Origin: Streptomyces sp. NBC_01262
Lineage (GTDB): Bacteria; Actinomycetota; Actinomycetes; Streptomycetales; Streptomycetaceae
Length of the DNA: 64,000 nt
Assembly (NCBI RefSeq): GCF_036226365.1
Contig: NZ_CP108462.1
Location: 9,036,501-9,100,500, forward strand
Direction of reading: 5' to 3'
Below the pieces are notes generated by a model that did not search any database, was not told the DNA's origin, and was given only the letters and a program-made list of their open reading frames with translations. The translations under genes and the position numbers were made by a program. Positions 1 through 8,878 of this stretch are shown in pieces. Within the stretch, counting starts at the first letter, position 1; every line of letters begins with the position of its first letter.

Positions 1-1
1 G

Positions 2-1126
2 TACGCGGACGTGCCCGTGGTCGGCGTGGTCGACGGGAACTTCGGCGAGCTGCTCGCCGACGAGCCCATGCCCGGCGTGCTCGCCGCCGACCCGGCGGGG
101 CCCGCCCTGATCGCGTTCACCTCGGGCACCACGCGCGACCCCAAGGGCGTCGTCCACAGCCACCGCAGCCTCGGCTTCGAGACCCGCCAGCTCGCCGGGC
201 TCTATCCGCCCGACCGGGGCCGGCAGCTCACGGCCGCTCCCGTCGGGCACTTCATCGGCATGGTGAACGCCTTCCTGATCCCGGTGCTGGACGGCACGCC
301 GGTCAACCTCGCCGACACCTGGGACCCGGGTCAGGCACTGGCGCTGATGGCGAGCGACGGGCTCACCGTGGGCGGCGGCGCGGCGTACTACATGACGAGC
401 CTGCTCGACCACCCCGACTTCACCCCCGCGCATCTGGCCCACATGAAGTACGCGGGTCTGGGCGGCTCGTCGGTCCCGGTGTCGGTCATGACCCGGCTGG
501 CGGAGCTGGGCATCACGGCGTTCCGCTCGTACGGCAGCACCGAGCACCCGTCGGTCAGCGGCTCGATGTACACGGCGCCCGAGCGCAAGCGGCTGAATAC
601 CGACGGGAACGCCCTGCCGGGCGTGGAGTTCCGGCTGGACGAGGACGGCGAGATCCTCAGCCGGGGCCCGGACCTGTGCATGGGGTACACCGACGACGCC
701 CTGACCGAGGCCGCCTTCGACGAGGACGGCTGGTACCGCACGGGTGACATCGGGGTGATCGACGAGGACGGATATCTCACGATCACCGATCGCAAGGCGG
801 ACATCATCATCCGCGGCGGTGAGAACATCAGCGCGGTCGAGGTCGAGGAGGTGCTGCTCGCCATGCCCGCCGTCGCCGAGGCCGCGGTGGTCGCGGCCCC
901 CGACGCCCGCCTGGGCGAGCACGCCGCGGCCGTCGTGCGGCTGCGGTCCGGGCATGCCCTGCCCACCCTGGACGAGATGCGCGCCCACTTCGAGCGGACG
1001 GGGATGGCCCGGCAGAAGTGGCCCGAGGAACTGCACGCCGTGGCGGAGTTCCCGCGTACCGCCAGCGGCAAGATCCAGAAGTTTCATCTCCGTAAGGACA
1101 TTGCCGTGCGCCACGACGGAGAATAA
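2..1126 (+). CDS. Acyl-CoA synthetase (AMP-binding), 5' end outside window
   Basis: Adenylate-forming ligase that would activate a carboxylic acid to its CoA thioester. The reading frame is open to the left edge and the N-terminal third usual for this roughly 500-residue family is missing, so the start lies upstream. Visible motifs are the P-loop TSGTTRDPKG, the YGSTE adenine motif, YRTGD, the hinge DRKADIIIRGGENIS and the C-terminal catalytic lysine region TASGKIQK. It is the first visible gene of a co-directional series running to 11811; the next gene starts 29 bp on. The substrate is unknown. The intact core and C-terminal motifs argue for an active enzyme. Confidence 0.9.
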   Translation, partial: YADVPVVGVVDGNFGELLADEPMPGVLAADPAGPALIAFTSGTTRDPKGVVHSHRSLGFETRQLAGLYPPDRGRQLTAAPVGHFIGMVNAFLIPVLDGTPVNLADTWDPGQALALMASDGLTVGGGAAYYMTSLLDHPDFTPAHLAHMKYAGLGGSSVPVSVMTRLAELGITAFRSYGSTEHPSVSGSMYTAPERKRLNTDGNALPGVEFRLDEDGEILSRGPDLCMGYTDDALTEAAFDEDGWYRTGDIGVIDEDGYLTITDRKADIIIRGGENISAVEVEEVLLAMPAVAEAAVVAAPDARLGEHAAAVVRLRSGHALPTLDEMRAHFERTGMARQKWPEELHAVAEFPRTASGKIQKFHLRKDIAVRHDGE

Positions 1127-1155
1127 GGTTCTCTTATTCAGCGAAGGAGGATCTC

Positions 1156-2334
1156 ATGCCGTCACGTGACCTGCCGTATCCGCTGTTCGATGCGGACAAC
1201 CACCTGTACGAGACCGAGGACGCGCTCACCAGGTACCTGCCCAAGGCTTACGAGGGTGTGATCCAGTACCCGCTGGTGAACGGCCGTAAGAAGATCGCGG
1301 TTCGCGGTCAGATCAGCGACTACATCCCCAACCCCACCTTCGACAGGGTGGCCCGGCCGGGGGCGTGGGAGCAGTACTTCCGGGAGGGCAACCCCGAGGG
1401 CAAGTCCCACCGGGAGCTCTTCGGAGCGCCGATGGACTCGATCCCGGCGTTCCGGGAACCGGTCTCGCGCCTGGAGCTGATGAACGATCTGGGCATCCAG
1501 CGCACGCTGATGTTCCCGACGCTCGCCAGCCTCATCGAGGAGCGGATGCGGGACGATCCCGAACTGATCCACGTGGTCGTCCACGCCCTCAACGAGTGGC
1601 TGTACGAGACCTGGGGCTTCAACCACAAGGACCGCATCTACACCACCCCGGTGATCAGCCTGCCGATCCTGGACAAGGCGATCGCCGAACTGGACTGGTG
1701 CCTGGAGCGCGGCGCGCGGGCGATCCTGGTGCGGCCCGCCCCGGTGCCCGGGTTCGGCGGCTCGCGGTCCTTCGCGCTCCCGGAGTTCGACCCCTTCTGG
1801 AAGCGGGTCGAGGCGGCCGGGGTGCTGGTCGCGATGCACTCCTCCGACAGCGGCTACGCCCGTTACTCCAGCGACTGGGAGGGCAAGGGCAGCGAGATGA
1901 AGCCCTTCGAGGCCCAGGTCTTCCGGATGATGGCGGAGTGGCGGCCGGTCACCGACGCGGTGGCCTCCTGGGTCTGCCACGGCGCGCTCTTCCGCTTCCC
2001 CGAGCTCAAGGTCTCGGTCATCGAGAACGGCTCGGCCTGGCTGGTGCCGCTGCTCGACGAACTGGCCAGCGTCTACAAGAAGCAGCCGAAGGGCTTCCTG
2101 GGCGACCCGGTCGAAGAGGTCAAGAACCGGATCCACATCAGTCCCTTCTGGGAAGAGGACATGTTCGAGCTGTCGAAGATCGTCGGCGTCGACCGGGTCC
2201 TGTTCGGCTCCGACTACCCGCACCCCGAGGGGCTGGCCGACCCGGTCACCTATGTCGACGCGCTCAAGAAGTTCAGCGAGCCGGACGTGGCAAAGATCAT
2301 GGGCGGCAACCTGGCCAGGCTGATCGACGGATGA
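1156..2334 (+). CDS. Amidohydrolase-2 family metal-dependent hydrolase/decarboxylase
   Basis: A 392-residue TIM-barrel amidohydrolase of the amidohydrolase_2 (ACMSD/LigW-like) group, whose known members decarboxylate or hydrolyse aromatic and cyclic acids. The N-terminal metal motif D-N-H is at residues 14-16, a barrel His lies in AMHSSDSGY, and the C-terminal metal Asp is D353 in FGSDYPHPEG. The ATG follows GAAGGAGG at good spacing. The stop overlaps the next ligase start by 4 bp (ATGA), so the two are translationally coupled. Such proteins are very common in actinobacterial acyl-CoA islands, where most have no proven reaction; hydrolytic or retro-aldol cleavage of a ring or keto intermediate is inference. 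A second family member lies at 28227. Confidence 0.85.
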   Translation: MPSRDLPYPLFDADNHLYETEDALTRYLPKAYEGVIQYPLVNGRKKIAVRGQISDYIPNPTFDRVARPGAWEQYFREGNPEGKSHRELFGAPMDSIPAFREPVSRLELMNDLGIQRTLMFPTLASLIEERMRDDPELIHVVVHALNEWLYETWGFNHKDRIYTTPVISLPILDKAIAELDWCLERGARAILVRPAPVPGFGGSRSFALPEFDPFWKRVEAAGVLVAMHSSDSGYARYSSDWEGKGSEMKPFEAQVFRMMAEWRPVTDAVASWVCHGALFRFPELKVSVIENGSAWLVPLLDELASVYKKQPKGFLGDPVEEVKNRIHISPFWEEDMFELSKIVGVDRVLFGSDYPHPEGLADPVTYVDALKKFSEPDVAKIMGGNLARLIDG

Positions 2335-3758
2335 AGTGGGAAACCATCCCGCAGATGGTGCTGAGCGCGGCCGACCGCTTCGGTGACGCCGAAGCCGTGG
2401 TGGACGGCCCGCTCCGGATCACCTTCGCCGAACTGGCCGACCGGGTACGCGTGGCAGCGGGAGCCTTCGCGTCCGCCGGGATCGGCAAAGGCGACCGGGT
2501 GGCGGTCTGGGCGCCCAACTCCGCCGAGTGGATCATCGCGGCGTTCGGCCTGCTCACCGCCGGCGGGGTGCTGGTCCCGGTCAACACCCGCTTCAAGTCG
2601 GACGAGGCGCACGACATCATCCGCCGCAGCGGCGCCAAGGCCGTCCTGGTCGAGGCGGGATTCCTCGGCCTGGACTTCGCGGCCCCGCCCGGCGTGCCGG
2701 TGATCGACCTGAAGTCCGGCTTCCTCGCGAGCGGTTCGCCGCTCCAGCGCGAGGTGAGCGGCGACGACCTGTGCGACATCACCTTCACCTCGGGGACGAC
2801 CGGGCGGCCCAAGGGCGTCATGATGACCCACGCCCAGACGCTCCGGCTGTACGCGGAGTGGTGCGAGCTGGCCGGACTGCGGGAGGGCGACCGCTATCTG
2901 ATCGTCAATCCGTTCTTCCACATCTTCGGCTACAAGGCCGGCTGCATCGCGTCCCTGATCCGTGGCGCGACCATCCTGCCGGTGCCGGTCTTCGACGTGG
3001 ACCGCGTACTGGAACTGGTGGAGCGCGAGAAGGTGACGGTGCTGCCCGGCCCGCCCACCCTCTACCACTCCCTGCTGGAGGCCCCGGGGGACCGGGACCT
3101 GTCCTCCCTGCGGGTGGCCGTGACCGGGGCCGCCGACATCCCGGTCGAGCTGGTCCGCAGGATCACCAGCGAGCTGCCCTTCACCTTCCTCATGACGGGC
3201 TACGGCCTCACGGAGGCGGGCACGGTGACCGCCTCCCGGCCCGGCGACAGTTACGAGAACATCGCGACGACCGTCGGCACCCCCTGCGAGGGCGTCGAGG
3301 TTCGGATCGCCGAGGACGGCGAGGTGCTGGTGCGTGGCTACAGCGTCATGCGGGGCTACCTCGACGACCCGGCCGCCACCGCCGAGACGGTCGACCAGGA
3401 CGGCTGGCTGCACACCGGCGACCTCGGGACGCTGGACGAGCAGGGCCGCCTGCGGATCGTCGGCCGCAAGAAGGACATGTTCATCGTGGGCGGCTTCAAC
3501 GCCTACCCGGCCGAGATCGAGGGCTTCCTGCTGGAGCACCCGGCCGTCGCCCGGGCCGCCGTGATCGGCGTCCCGGACGAGCGGCTCGGCCAGGTCGGCA
3601 AGGCCTTCGTCGTACGGCGCGGACCCGCCTCGGCGGACGAGCTGATCGCCTGGAGCCGGGAGCGGATGGCCGGCTTCAAGGTGCCCAGGTCCGTGGAGTT
3701 CCTCGACGAACTGCCGCTGAACGCCACGGGAAAGGTGATGAAGGACCAGCTGCGATGA
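2331..3758 (+). CDS. Acyl-CoA synthetase (FadD3-like)
   Basis: A 475-residue AMP-dependent acyl-CoA ligase. I placed the start at the ATG overlapping the previous stop (ATGA); the frame is open further upstream, but only as a shadow inside the amidohydrolase gene. Motifs: TSGTTGRPKG, GYGLTEAG, LHTGDLG, GRKKDMFIVGGFNAYPAEIE and the acyl-adenylate lysine segment NATGKVMK. It resembles the ligase at 35369 in the GFNAYPAEIE hinge, a form shared with FadD3-type ligases that act on degraded steroid rings; the similarity is by eye and does not prove the substrate. It lies directly upstream of the B12 mutase genes and could supply its CoA substrate. Confidence 0.9.
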   Translation: MKWETIPQMVLSAADRFGDAEAVVDGPLRITFAELADRVRVAAGAFASAGIGKGDRVAVWAPNSAEWIIAAFGLLTAGGVLVPVNTRFKSDEAHDIIRRSGAKAVLVEAGFLGLDFAAPPGVPVIDLKSGFLASGSPLQREVSGDDLCDITFTSGTTGRPKGVMMTHAQTLRLYAEWCELAGLREGDRYLIVNPFFHIFGYKAGCIASLIRGATILPVPVFDVDRVLELVEREKVTVLPGPPTLYHSLLEAPGDRDLSSLRVAVTGAADIPVELVRRITSELPFTFLMTGYGLTEAGTVTASRPGDSYENIATTVGTPCEGVEVRIAEDGEVLVRGYSVMRGYLDDPAATAETVDQDGWLHTGDLGTLDEQGRLRIVGRKKDMFIVGGFNAYPAEIEGFLLEHPAVARAAVIGVPDERLGQVGKAFVVRRGPASADELIAWSRERMAGFKVPRSVEFLDELPLNATGKVMKDQLR

Positions 3759-3797
3759 CGCTCGTCCACGACGAAGACGAAAGCGACGTACCCGTCC

Positions 3798-5375
3798 ATG
3801 AATGACTTCGCCCAGACCGCCTCCGGCATACCGCTCCAGCCGGTCTACGGACCGGCGGACCGGCCCGCCGAACCGCCCGAGCCGGGCCGCTTCCCGTTCA
3901 CCCGGGGCAACTACGCCACCGGCTACCGGGGACGGCTGTGGACCTTCCGTCAGTACTCCGGCTTCGGCACCGCCGAGGAGTCCAACCGCCGCTACCGCTA
4001 CCTGCTGGAGCAGGGCGGCACCGGCCTGTCGGTCGCCCTCGACCTGCCCACCCAGTGCGGCTACGACTCCGACGACCCCGAGGTCAGCGAGGAGGTCGGC
4101 CGGGTCGGCGTCGCCGTCGACACCCTGGCCGACGCCGAGATCCTCTTCGAGGACATCCCGCTGGACAGGATCAGCACCAGCTTCACCATCAACGGCACGG
4201 CCGCCATCCTGCTCGCCTTCTACGTCGCCGCCGCCGAGCGTAAGGGCGTGCCCCGGGCGAAGCTCACCGGCACGATCCAGAACGACATCCTCAAGGAGTA
4301 CGCCTCCCGGGGCACCTGGATCTGGCCGCCGGACCCGTCCCTGCGGCTGATCGCCGACACCATCGAGTTCTGCGCGGCCGAGGTGCCGAGGTTCAACGCG
4401 ATCTCGGTGGCCGGCGCGCACTTCCGCGACGCCGGGGCCAACGCCGTACAGGAGATGGCCTTCACCCTCGCCGACGGGGTCACCTACTGCGAGACCGTGC
4501 TCTCCCGGGGCCGGATGACGATCGAGCAGTTCGCCCCGCAGATCTCCTTCTTCTTCTACACGCACGGCGACTTCTTCGAGGAGATCGCCAAGTACCGTGC
4601 GGGGCGCAGGCGTTGGGCCACGATCGTGCGCGAGCGATTCGGGGCGACCACCGACAAGGCGTCGATGTTCCGCTTCGGCTGCGTGGCCGGCGGCGCCTCC
4701 CTGTACGCCCCGCAAGCGCAGAACAACACGGTGCGGGTGGCGTACGAGGCGCTGGCCTCGGTGCTCGGCGGCGTCCAGTCGATGTTCACCGCCGCCTGGG
4801 ACGAGCCATTCGCCCTGCCCAGCGAGGAGTCCACGACGCTCGCCCTGCGCACCCAGCAGATCCTGGCCCACGAGACCGGCGTCGCGCGCGTCGCGGACCC
4901 GCTCGGCGGCTCGTACTTCGTCGAGGCGCTCACCGATGCCACCGAGGCGCGGATCGTGGAGATCATGGAGGACCTGGACCGGCACGGCGGCATGGTCCGG
5001 GCGATCGAGGACGGTTATCTGCAGGGCCTCATCGCGGACGAGGCCTACCGGATCCACGGGGAGGTCGAGGACGGTACGCGTCCGGTGGTCGGCGTCAACC
5101 GTTTCGTGTCCGACGAGCCGGCCCCCGACCTGGCCACCTACGAACTGGACGCCGAGGGCCGTGAACGGCAGCTCAAGCGGCTCGCCGGAGTGAAGGCCGC
5201 ACGCGATGCCGCGGCCGTCCGCGGCCGCCTGGACGACCTGGCCCGCGCGGCGGAGGGAACCGACAATCTGATGCCGTATCTGATCGACTGCGCCAACGCC
5301 TACTGCACGGTGGGGGAGATGGTCGCCGCGCTCAAGGCGGTCTGGGGCGAGTTCCAGCAGCCGGTGGTGTTCTGA
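3798..5375 (+). CDS. Adenosylcobalamin-dependent acyl-CoA mutase, large (catalytic) subunit
   Basis: A 525-residue methylmalonyl-CoA-mutase-family catalytic subunit: a substrate-binding TIM barrel without the B12 domain, which is the next gene. Hand alignment to Propionibacterium MCM shows Tyr89 kept as Y53 (RQYSGF), Arg207 as R171 (SRGTWIWPP), Gln197 as Q161 (TIQND), His244 as H208 and Glu370 as E336. Isobutyryl-CoA mutases instead have Phe and Gln at the first two positions. However Gln330 is V296, His328 is G294, Asn366 is A332 and Tyr243 is A207, so the adenosyl-side pocket is unusual. It probably isomerises the carbon skeleton of a polar or carboxylated acyl-CoA. No MeaB/IcmF-type chaperone GTPase is visible nearby. 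The start ATG lies 39 bp after the ligase. Confidence 0.9.
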   Translation: MNDFAQTASGIPLQPVYGPADRPAEPPEPGRFPFTRGNYATGYRGRLWTFRQYSGFGTAEESNRRYRYLLEQGGTGLSVALDLPTQCGYDSDDPEVSEEVGRVGVAVDTLADAEILFEDIPLDRISTSFTINGTAAILLAFYVAAAERKGVPRAKLTGTIQNDILKEYASRGTWIWPPDPSLRLIADTIEFCAAEVPRFNAISVAGAHFRDAGANAVQEMAFTLADGVTYCETVLSRGRMTIEQFAPQISFFFYTHGDFFEEIAKYRAGRRRWATIVRERFGATTDKASMFRFGCVAGGASLYAPQAQNNTVRVAYEALASVLGGVQSMFTAAWDEPFALPSEESTTLALRTQQILAHETGVARVADPLGGSYFVEALTDATEARIVEIMEDLDRHGGMVRAIEDGYLQGLIADEAYRIHGEVEDGTRPVVGVNRFVSDEPAPDLATYELDAEGRERQLKRLAGVKAARDAAAVRGRLDDLARAAEGTDNLMPYLIDCANAYCTVGEMVAALKAVWGEFQQPVVF

Positions 5376-5776
5376 TGCGCAACAGGATCCTGATCGCCAA
5401 GCCGGGGCTGGACGGCCATGACCGGGGAGCCAAGATCGTCGCGCGCCGGCTGCGCGACGCGGGCTTCGAGATCATCTTCACCGGCATCCGCCAGCGGGTC
5501 GACGACATCGTGGCGACCGCCGTCCAGGAGGACGTGGCCGTCGTCGGCCTCAGCATCCTGTCCGGCGCGCATCTCGCCCTGACCGCCCGCACGGTCGAGG
5601 GCCTGCGGGCCGCCGGCGCCGCCGACATCGCCGTCATCGTCGGGGGCACGATCCCGCTGGCGGACGTGCCCCGTATGCAAGCCGCCGGTGCCGCCGCGGT
5701 CTTTCCGACCGGCACCCCACTCGACGCCATCGTGGTGGAAGTCCGCAAGCTGACCTCCGCCCCCGCGTCCCCCTGA
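5375..5776 (+). CDS. Acyl-CoA mutase small (B12-binding) subunit
   Basis: A 133-residue cobalamin-binding Rossmann-like domain. The signature DxHxxG is D13-G-H15-D-R-G18, with H15 the expected lower axial cobalt ligand, followed by the conserved GLSILSGAH and GGTIP segments that cradle the nucleotide tail. Length matches free-standing small subunits such as IcmB and HcmB (about 130-140 residues). The start overlaps the large-subunit stop by one base (TGATG), so stoichiometric synthesis is likely. Together the pair forms a heteromeric mutase rather than the fused human-type MCM. Confidence 0.93.
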   Translation: MRNRILIAKPGLDGHDRGAKIVARRLRDAGFEIIFTGIRQRVDDIVATAVQEDVAVVGLSILSGAHLALTARTVEGLRAAGAADIAVIVGGTIPLADVPRMQAAGAAAVFPTGTPLDAIVVEVRKLTSAPASP

Positions 5777-5813
5777 CCCCTGACCGACCGGATGTCGAAA
5801 GCCTGGAGGAACT

Positions 5814-6770
5814 GTGCGCATCGGTGTGATGATCGGGCCGGAGCGGGGGGACTCCGCGCGGAAGATCGCGCGGATGATCGACGATGTGAAGTGGGCCGAG
5901 GACGCGGGTCTGGACACCGCGTGGGTGCCGCAGATCCCATCGGATCTGGACGCGCTGACAGCGGTGGCGCTGATGGGCGCGAGTACTTCGCGGATAGAGA
6001 TCGGGACCGCGGTCGTGCCGCTGCAGGCTCAGCACCCGATCGCGCTGGCCCGGCAGGCGCTCGCCGTGCAGGCCGCCACGAGCGGACGCCTCGCGCTGGG
6101 CGTCGGGCCGTCGCATCACTGGATCGTGCGGGACATGCTGGGGCTGCCCTACGAGAGGCCGGCCGCCTTCACCCGTGACTACCTGGAGGTCCTGGACACG
6201 GCGCTGCGCGGGCCGGGTCCGGTCGACGTGGAGAACGGCACCTTCACCGTGCACAACCCGCTCGAACTCGGCCCGGTGGCCCCGCTGCCGGTCCTGATCG
6301 CCGCGCTCGGCCCGGTCATGCTGGCGCTCGCGGGCGAGCGGGCCGACGGGACCGTGCTGTGGATGGCCGACGAGCGCGCGGTCGCCGAGCATGTCGTGCC
6401 CCGCATCACCAAGGCGGCCGAGGGCGCGGGCCGTCCGGCTCCGCGCATCGTCGCGGGCATCCCGGTCTGTCTGTGCGGGCCGTCCGAGGTCGACGCGGCG
6501 CGCGAGCGCGCCAACCGGATCCTCGGCGAGGCGGAGATCTCGCCCAACTACCAGCGCCTGCTGGAGAACGGCGACGCCCGCGACATCGGCGACCTGTGCG
6601 CCGTCGGCGACGAGGCCGCCATCGCCGCCCGCTTCCGCCGCTTCGCCGACGCCGGGGCCACCGACCTGTCCGTACGGCTGCTGCCGATCGGCGAGGGCCG
6701 GGACCAGCTCCTCGCCTCCAAACGCCGGACCCGGGAAGTCCTCGCCGGGATAGCGGCGGACCTGCGATGA
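5814..6770 (+). CDS. LLM-class F420-dependent oxidoreductase
   Basis: A 318-residue luciferase-like monooxygenase-fold protein of the F420-using type (resembling the MSMEG_4879-like subgroup). The N-terminal MRIGVMIGPERGD strand, the GTAVVPLQAQHPIALARQALA segment and SGRLALGVGPSH are typical of the cofactor-binding barrel. The start is a GTG three bases after GGAGGA. It would catalyse hydride transfer with coenzyme F420, or FMN, on a substrate that cannot be named. It lies in the mutase operon and overlaps the next CoA-transferase by 4 bp, so it should act in the same pathway, for example on an unsaturated or oxo-CoA intermediate (inference). Confidence 0.85.
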   Translation: MRIGVMIGPERGDSARKIARMIDDVKWAEDAGLDTAWVPQIPSDLDALTAVALMGASTSRIEIGTAVVPLQAQHPIALARQALAVQAATSGRLALGVGPSHHWIVRDMLGLPYERPAAFTRDYLEVLDTALRGPGPVDVENGTFTVHNPLELGPVAPLPVLIAALGPVMLALAGERADGTVLWMADERAVAEHVVPRITKAAEGAGRPAPRIVAGIPVCLCGPSEVDAARERANRILGEAEISPNYQRLLENGDARDIGDLCAVGDEAAIAARFRRFADAGATDLSVRLLPIGEGRDQLLASKRRTREVLAGIAADLR

Positions 6771-7840
6771 CCCCCGCCGCCGGACCGCCCGGGCCGCTGG
6801 CGGGCATCCGCGTCCTGGAGGTCGGCACCATGCTGGCGGGCCCCTACGCCACCATGATGCTCGCCGACCTCGGGGCCGAGGTCATCAAGATCGAGCCCCC
6901 GGGCGGCGACATCTCCCGGCAGGTCAGCGACGCCTACTTCGCCAGCCTCAACCGGGGCAAGCGCAGCGTCCGCCTCGACCTGGCCTCCCCGGGCGGCCGG
7001 GCCCGCCTCGGCGAACTCGTCGCCGGCGCGCACGCGCTGCTGGTCAACCTCAAGCCCTCGTCCATCCACAGCCTCGGGCTCACCTACGACGCCCTGCGGC
7101 GGTTCAACGAGCGGATCGTCTGCGTCGCGCTCACCGGGTACGGCCTCGACGCGGGCGACGAACCCGCCTTCGACTACGTCGTCCAGGCCTCCACCGGCGT
7201 CGCCGCGCTCACCGGCGACCCGGACGGCCCGCCCACCCTGCCCGGGTACTCCTCCGCCGACAACTCCTCGGGGCTCACCGCCGCGATCGGCCTGCTCGCC
7301 CAGATCGTCTCCGGGCGCGGCGGCCAGGTCTCGGTGTCGCTGCGCGATGTGATGCTCTCCCAGCTCAACTACCGGGCCTCGGCCTACCTCAACGAGGGCG
7401 TCGAGCCCCGCCGCCTGCCGTCGGGCGCGCACTCCTACTACGTCCCCGCCCAGCTCTTCCCGACGGCCGAGGGCCACCTCGCGCTGTTCGTCACCCATGA
7501 CGCCTTCTGGAAGTCCTTCGCCGCCGAGGCCGGCGTCCCGGGCTTTCCCACCATGGCCGAGCGCGCGGCCCGGCGCGACGAGGTCCTCGCCGCCGTCACC
7601 GACGCCCTCGCCGCCGACACCGCCGCCTCCTGGGAGTCCCGGCTCCGCCCCCTCGGCGTCCCGGCCGCCGCCGTACGGACCCTGCCGCAGGCCCTGGCCG
7701 CCACCCCGGAGATGGTCGTGAGCGCCGGCGGCTTCCGCCTGGTCGCCAGCCCCATCCGGGTCACCGGATACGAGCCCGGCTACGGGCCGCCGCCCCGGCT
7801 GGGGGAGCACGACGGCCCGGCGGCGGACTCGAACGCGTAG
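6767..7840 (+). CDS. Class III CoA transferase (CaiB/BaiF family)
   Basis: A 357-residue family III CoA transferase, somewhat shorter than the usual 380-400. The N-terminus LAGIRVLEVGTMLAGPYATM and DLGAEVIKIEPP are family hallmarks, and D165 in SSADNSSG matches the position of the aspartate that forms the acyl-aspartyl anhydride in formyl-CoA transferase. These enzymes move CoA between acids without ATP, so it could recycle CoA from a product onto the incoming substrate. The start ATG overlaps the preceding stop (ATGA). The frame is open upstream, but that extension is a shadow in the LLM gene. Confidence 0.88.
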   Translation: MTPAAGPPGPLAGIRVLEVGTMLAGPYATMMLADLGAEVIKIEPPGGDISRQVSDAYFASLNRGKRSVRLDLASPGGRARLGELVAGAHALLVNLKPSSIHSLGLTYDALRRFNERIVCVALTGYGLDAGDEPAFDYVVQASTGVAALTGDPDGPPTLPGYSSADNSSGLTAAIGLLAQIVSGRGGQVSVSLRDVMLSQLNYRASAYLNEGVEPRRLPSGAHSYYVPAQLFPTAEGHLALFVTHDAFWKSFAAEAGVPGFPTMAERAARRDEVLAAVTDALAADTAASWESRLRPLGVPAAAVRTLPQALAATPEMVVSAGGFRLVASPIRVTGYEPGYGPPPRLGEHDGPAADSNA

Positions 7841-7882
7841 GGCCTGTCCGGCCCTAGCCCCCTGAGGAAGGACACATCACCG

Positions 7883-8866
7883 ATGTTCTCGGCACTTCTG
7901 ATCGACAAGGGCGAGGCCGGTCAGACCACCGCGCTCGCGAACCTGGACGAAGCCGATCTCCCGGACGGCGATGTCAGCGTCGACGTCGAGTACTCCACGC
8001 TGAACTACAAGGACGGCCTGGCCATCACCGGCGCGTCCCCCGTGGTCCGTCGCTTCCCGATGGTCCCCGGCATCGATTTCGCGGGCGTCGTCACCGCGAG
8101 CACCCACGCGCAGTGGAAGGAGGGCGACCGCGTCGTCCTCAACGGCTGGGGCGTGGGCGAGACCCACTGGGGCGGCCTCGCCCAGCGCGCCCGCCTCAAC
8201 GGGGACTGGCTCGTGCCGCTGCCCGCCGCCTTCACCGCCCGCCAGGCGATGGCGATCGGTACGGCGGGCTATACGGCGAGCCTGTGCGTGGGCGCCCTGC
8301 TGGACCACGGTGTGCGTCCGGACCAGGGCGAGGTCCTGGTGACGGGGGCCACCGGCGGCGTCGGCAGCGTCGCCGTCGCGCTGCTGGCGAAGGCCGGCTT
8401 CACGGTGGCCGCCGCGACGGGGAAGGCGTCGGAGGCGGAGTATCTGAAGCGGCTCGGGGCCGCCACCGTGCTGGACCGCGCCGAACTGGCCGGCCCCGGC
8501 AGGCCGATGCAGAAGGAGCGCTGGGCGGGCGTCGTGGACTCCGTCGGCAGCCACACCCTCGCCAACGCCTGCGCCCAGACCCGCTACGGCGGCACCGTCG
8601 CCGCGTGCGGCCTGGCGCAGGGCATGGACTTCCCCGCGTCCGTCGCCCCGTTCATCCTGCGCGGTGTGTCCCTGCTCGGCATCGACAGCGTGATGGCGCC
8701 CCGCGAGCCGCGCCTGGCCGCCTGGGACCGCCTGTCACGCGAACTGGACGTGGACGCGCTCGACACGATCGCCGAGGAGATCGCGCTGGCAGAGGCGATC
8801 GACGCGGCGGGCCGGCTCATGGACGGCAAGGTGCGCGGGCGCATCGTCGTCGACGTCAACCGATAA
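7883..8866 (+). CDS. acuI: Acrylyl-CoA reductase-type MDR oxidoreductase (AcuI/YhdH)
   Basis: A 327-residue zinc-free medium-chain reductase. The N-terminus [10 protein letters not shown], the [13 protein letters not shown] segment and the C-terminal [16 protein letters not shown] are characteristic of the AcuI/YhdH family, which reduces acryloyl-CoA to propionyl-CoA with NADPH. The Rossmann loop is TGATGGVGS. In this island it could saturate an alpha,beta-enoyl-CoA formed after rearrangement or side-chain cleavage, feeding propionyl-CoA metabolism (inference). The start ATG is 42 bp after the CoA-transferase, preceded by GAGGAAGGA. Confidence 0.88.
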   Translation: MFSALLIDKGEAGQTTALANLDEADLPDGDVSVDVEYSTLNYKDGLAITGASPVVRRFPMVPGIDFAGVVTASTHAQWKEGDRVVLNGWGVGETHWGGLAQRARLNGDWLVPLPAAFTARQAMAIGTAGYTASLCVGALLDHGVRPDQGEVLVTGATGGVGSVAVALLAKAGFTVAAATGKASEAEYLKRLGAATVLDRAELAGPGRPMQKERWAGVVDSVGSHTLANACAQTRYGGTVAACGLAQGMDFPASVAPFILRGVSLLGIDSVMAPREPRLAAWDRLSRELDVDALDTIAEEIALAEAIDAAGRLMDGKVRGRIVVDVNR

Positions 8867-8878
8867 GCGGGAGTACGC

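Noticed and set aside
3755-3805. 16-codon frame starting at the ATG that overlaps the ligase stop
   Set aside because: Too short and without a ribosome site of its own; the mutase ATG at 3798 is in a different frame and explains the region.
2250-5057. Very long - strand open frame (935 codons) opposite the ligase and mutase genes
   Set aside because: Antisense shadow of high-GC coding DNA: low-complexity Arg/Gly/Asp/Val-rich translation, no recognisable motifs, while the + strand genes have full family signatures.
7919-7927. GGTCAGACC inside the AcuI-like coding region
   Set aside because: Matches the 9-bp core of the GntR operator but lacks the conserved AT-rich left flank and lies within a coding region; probably chance.
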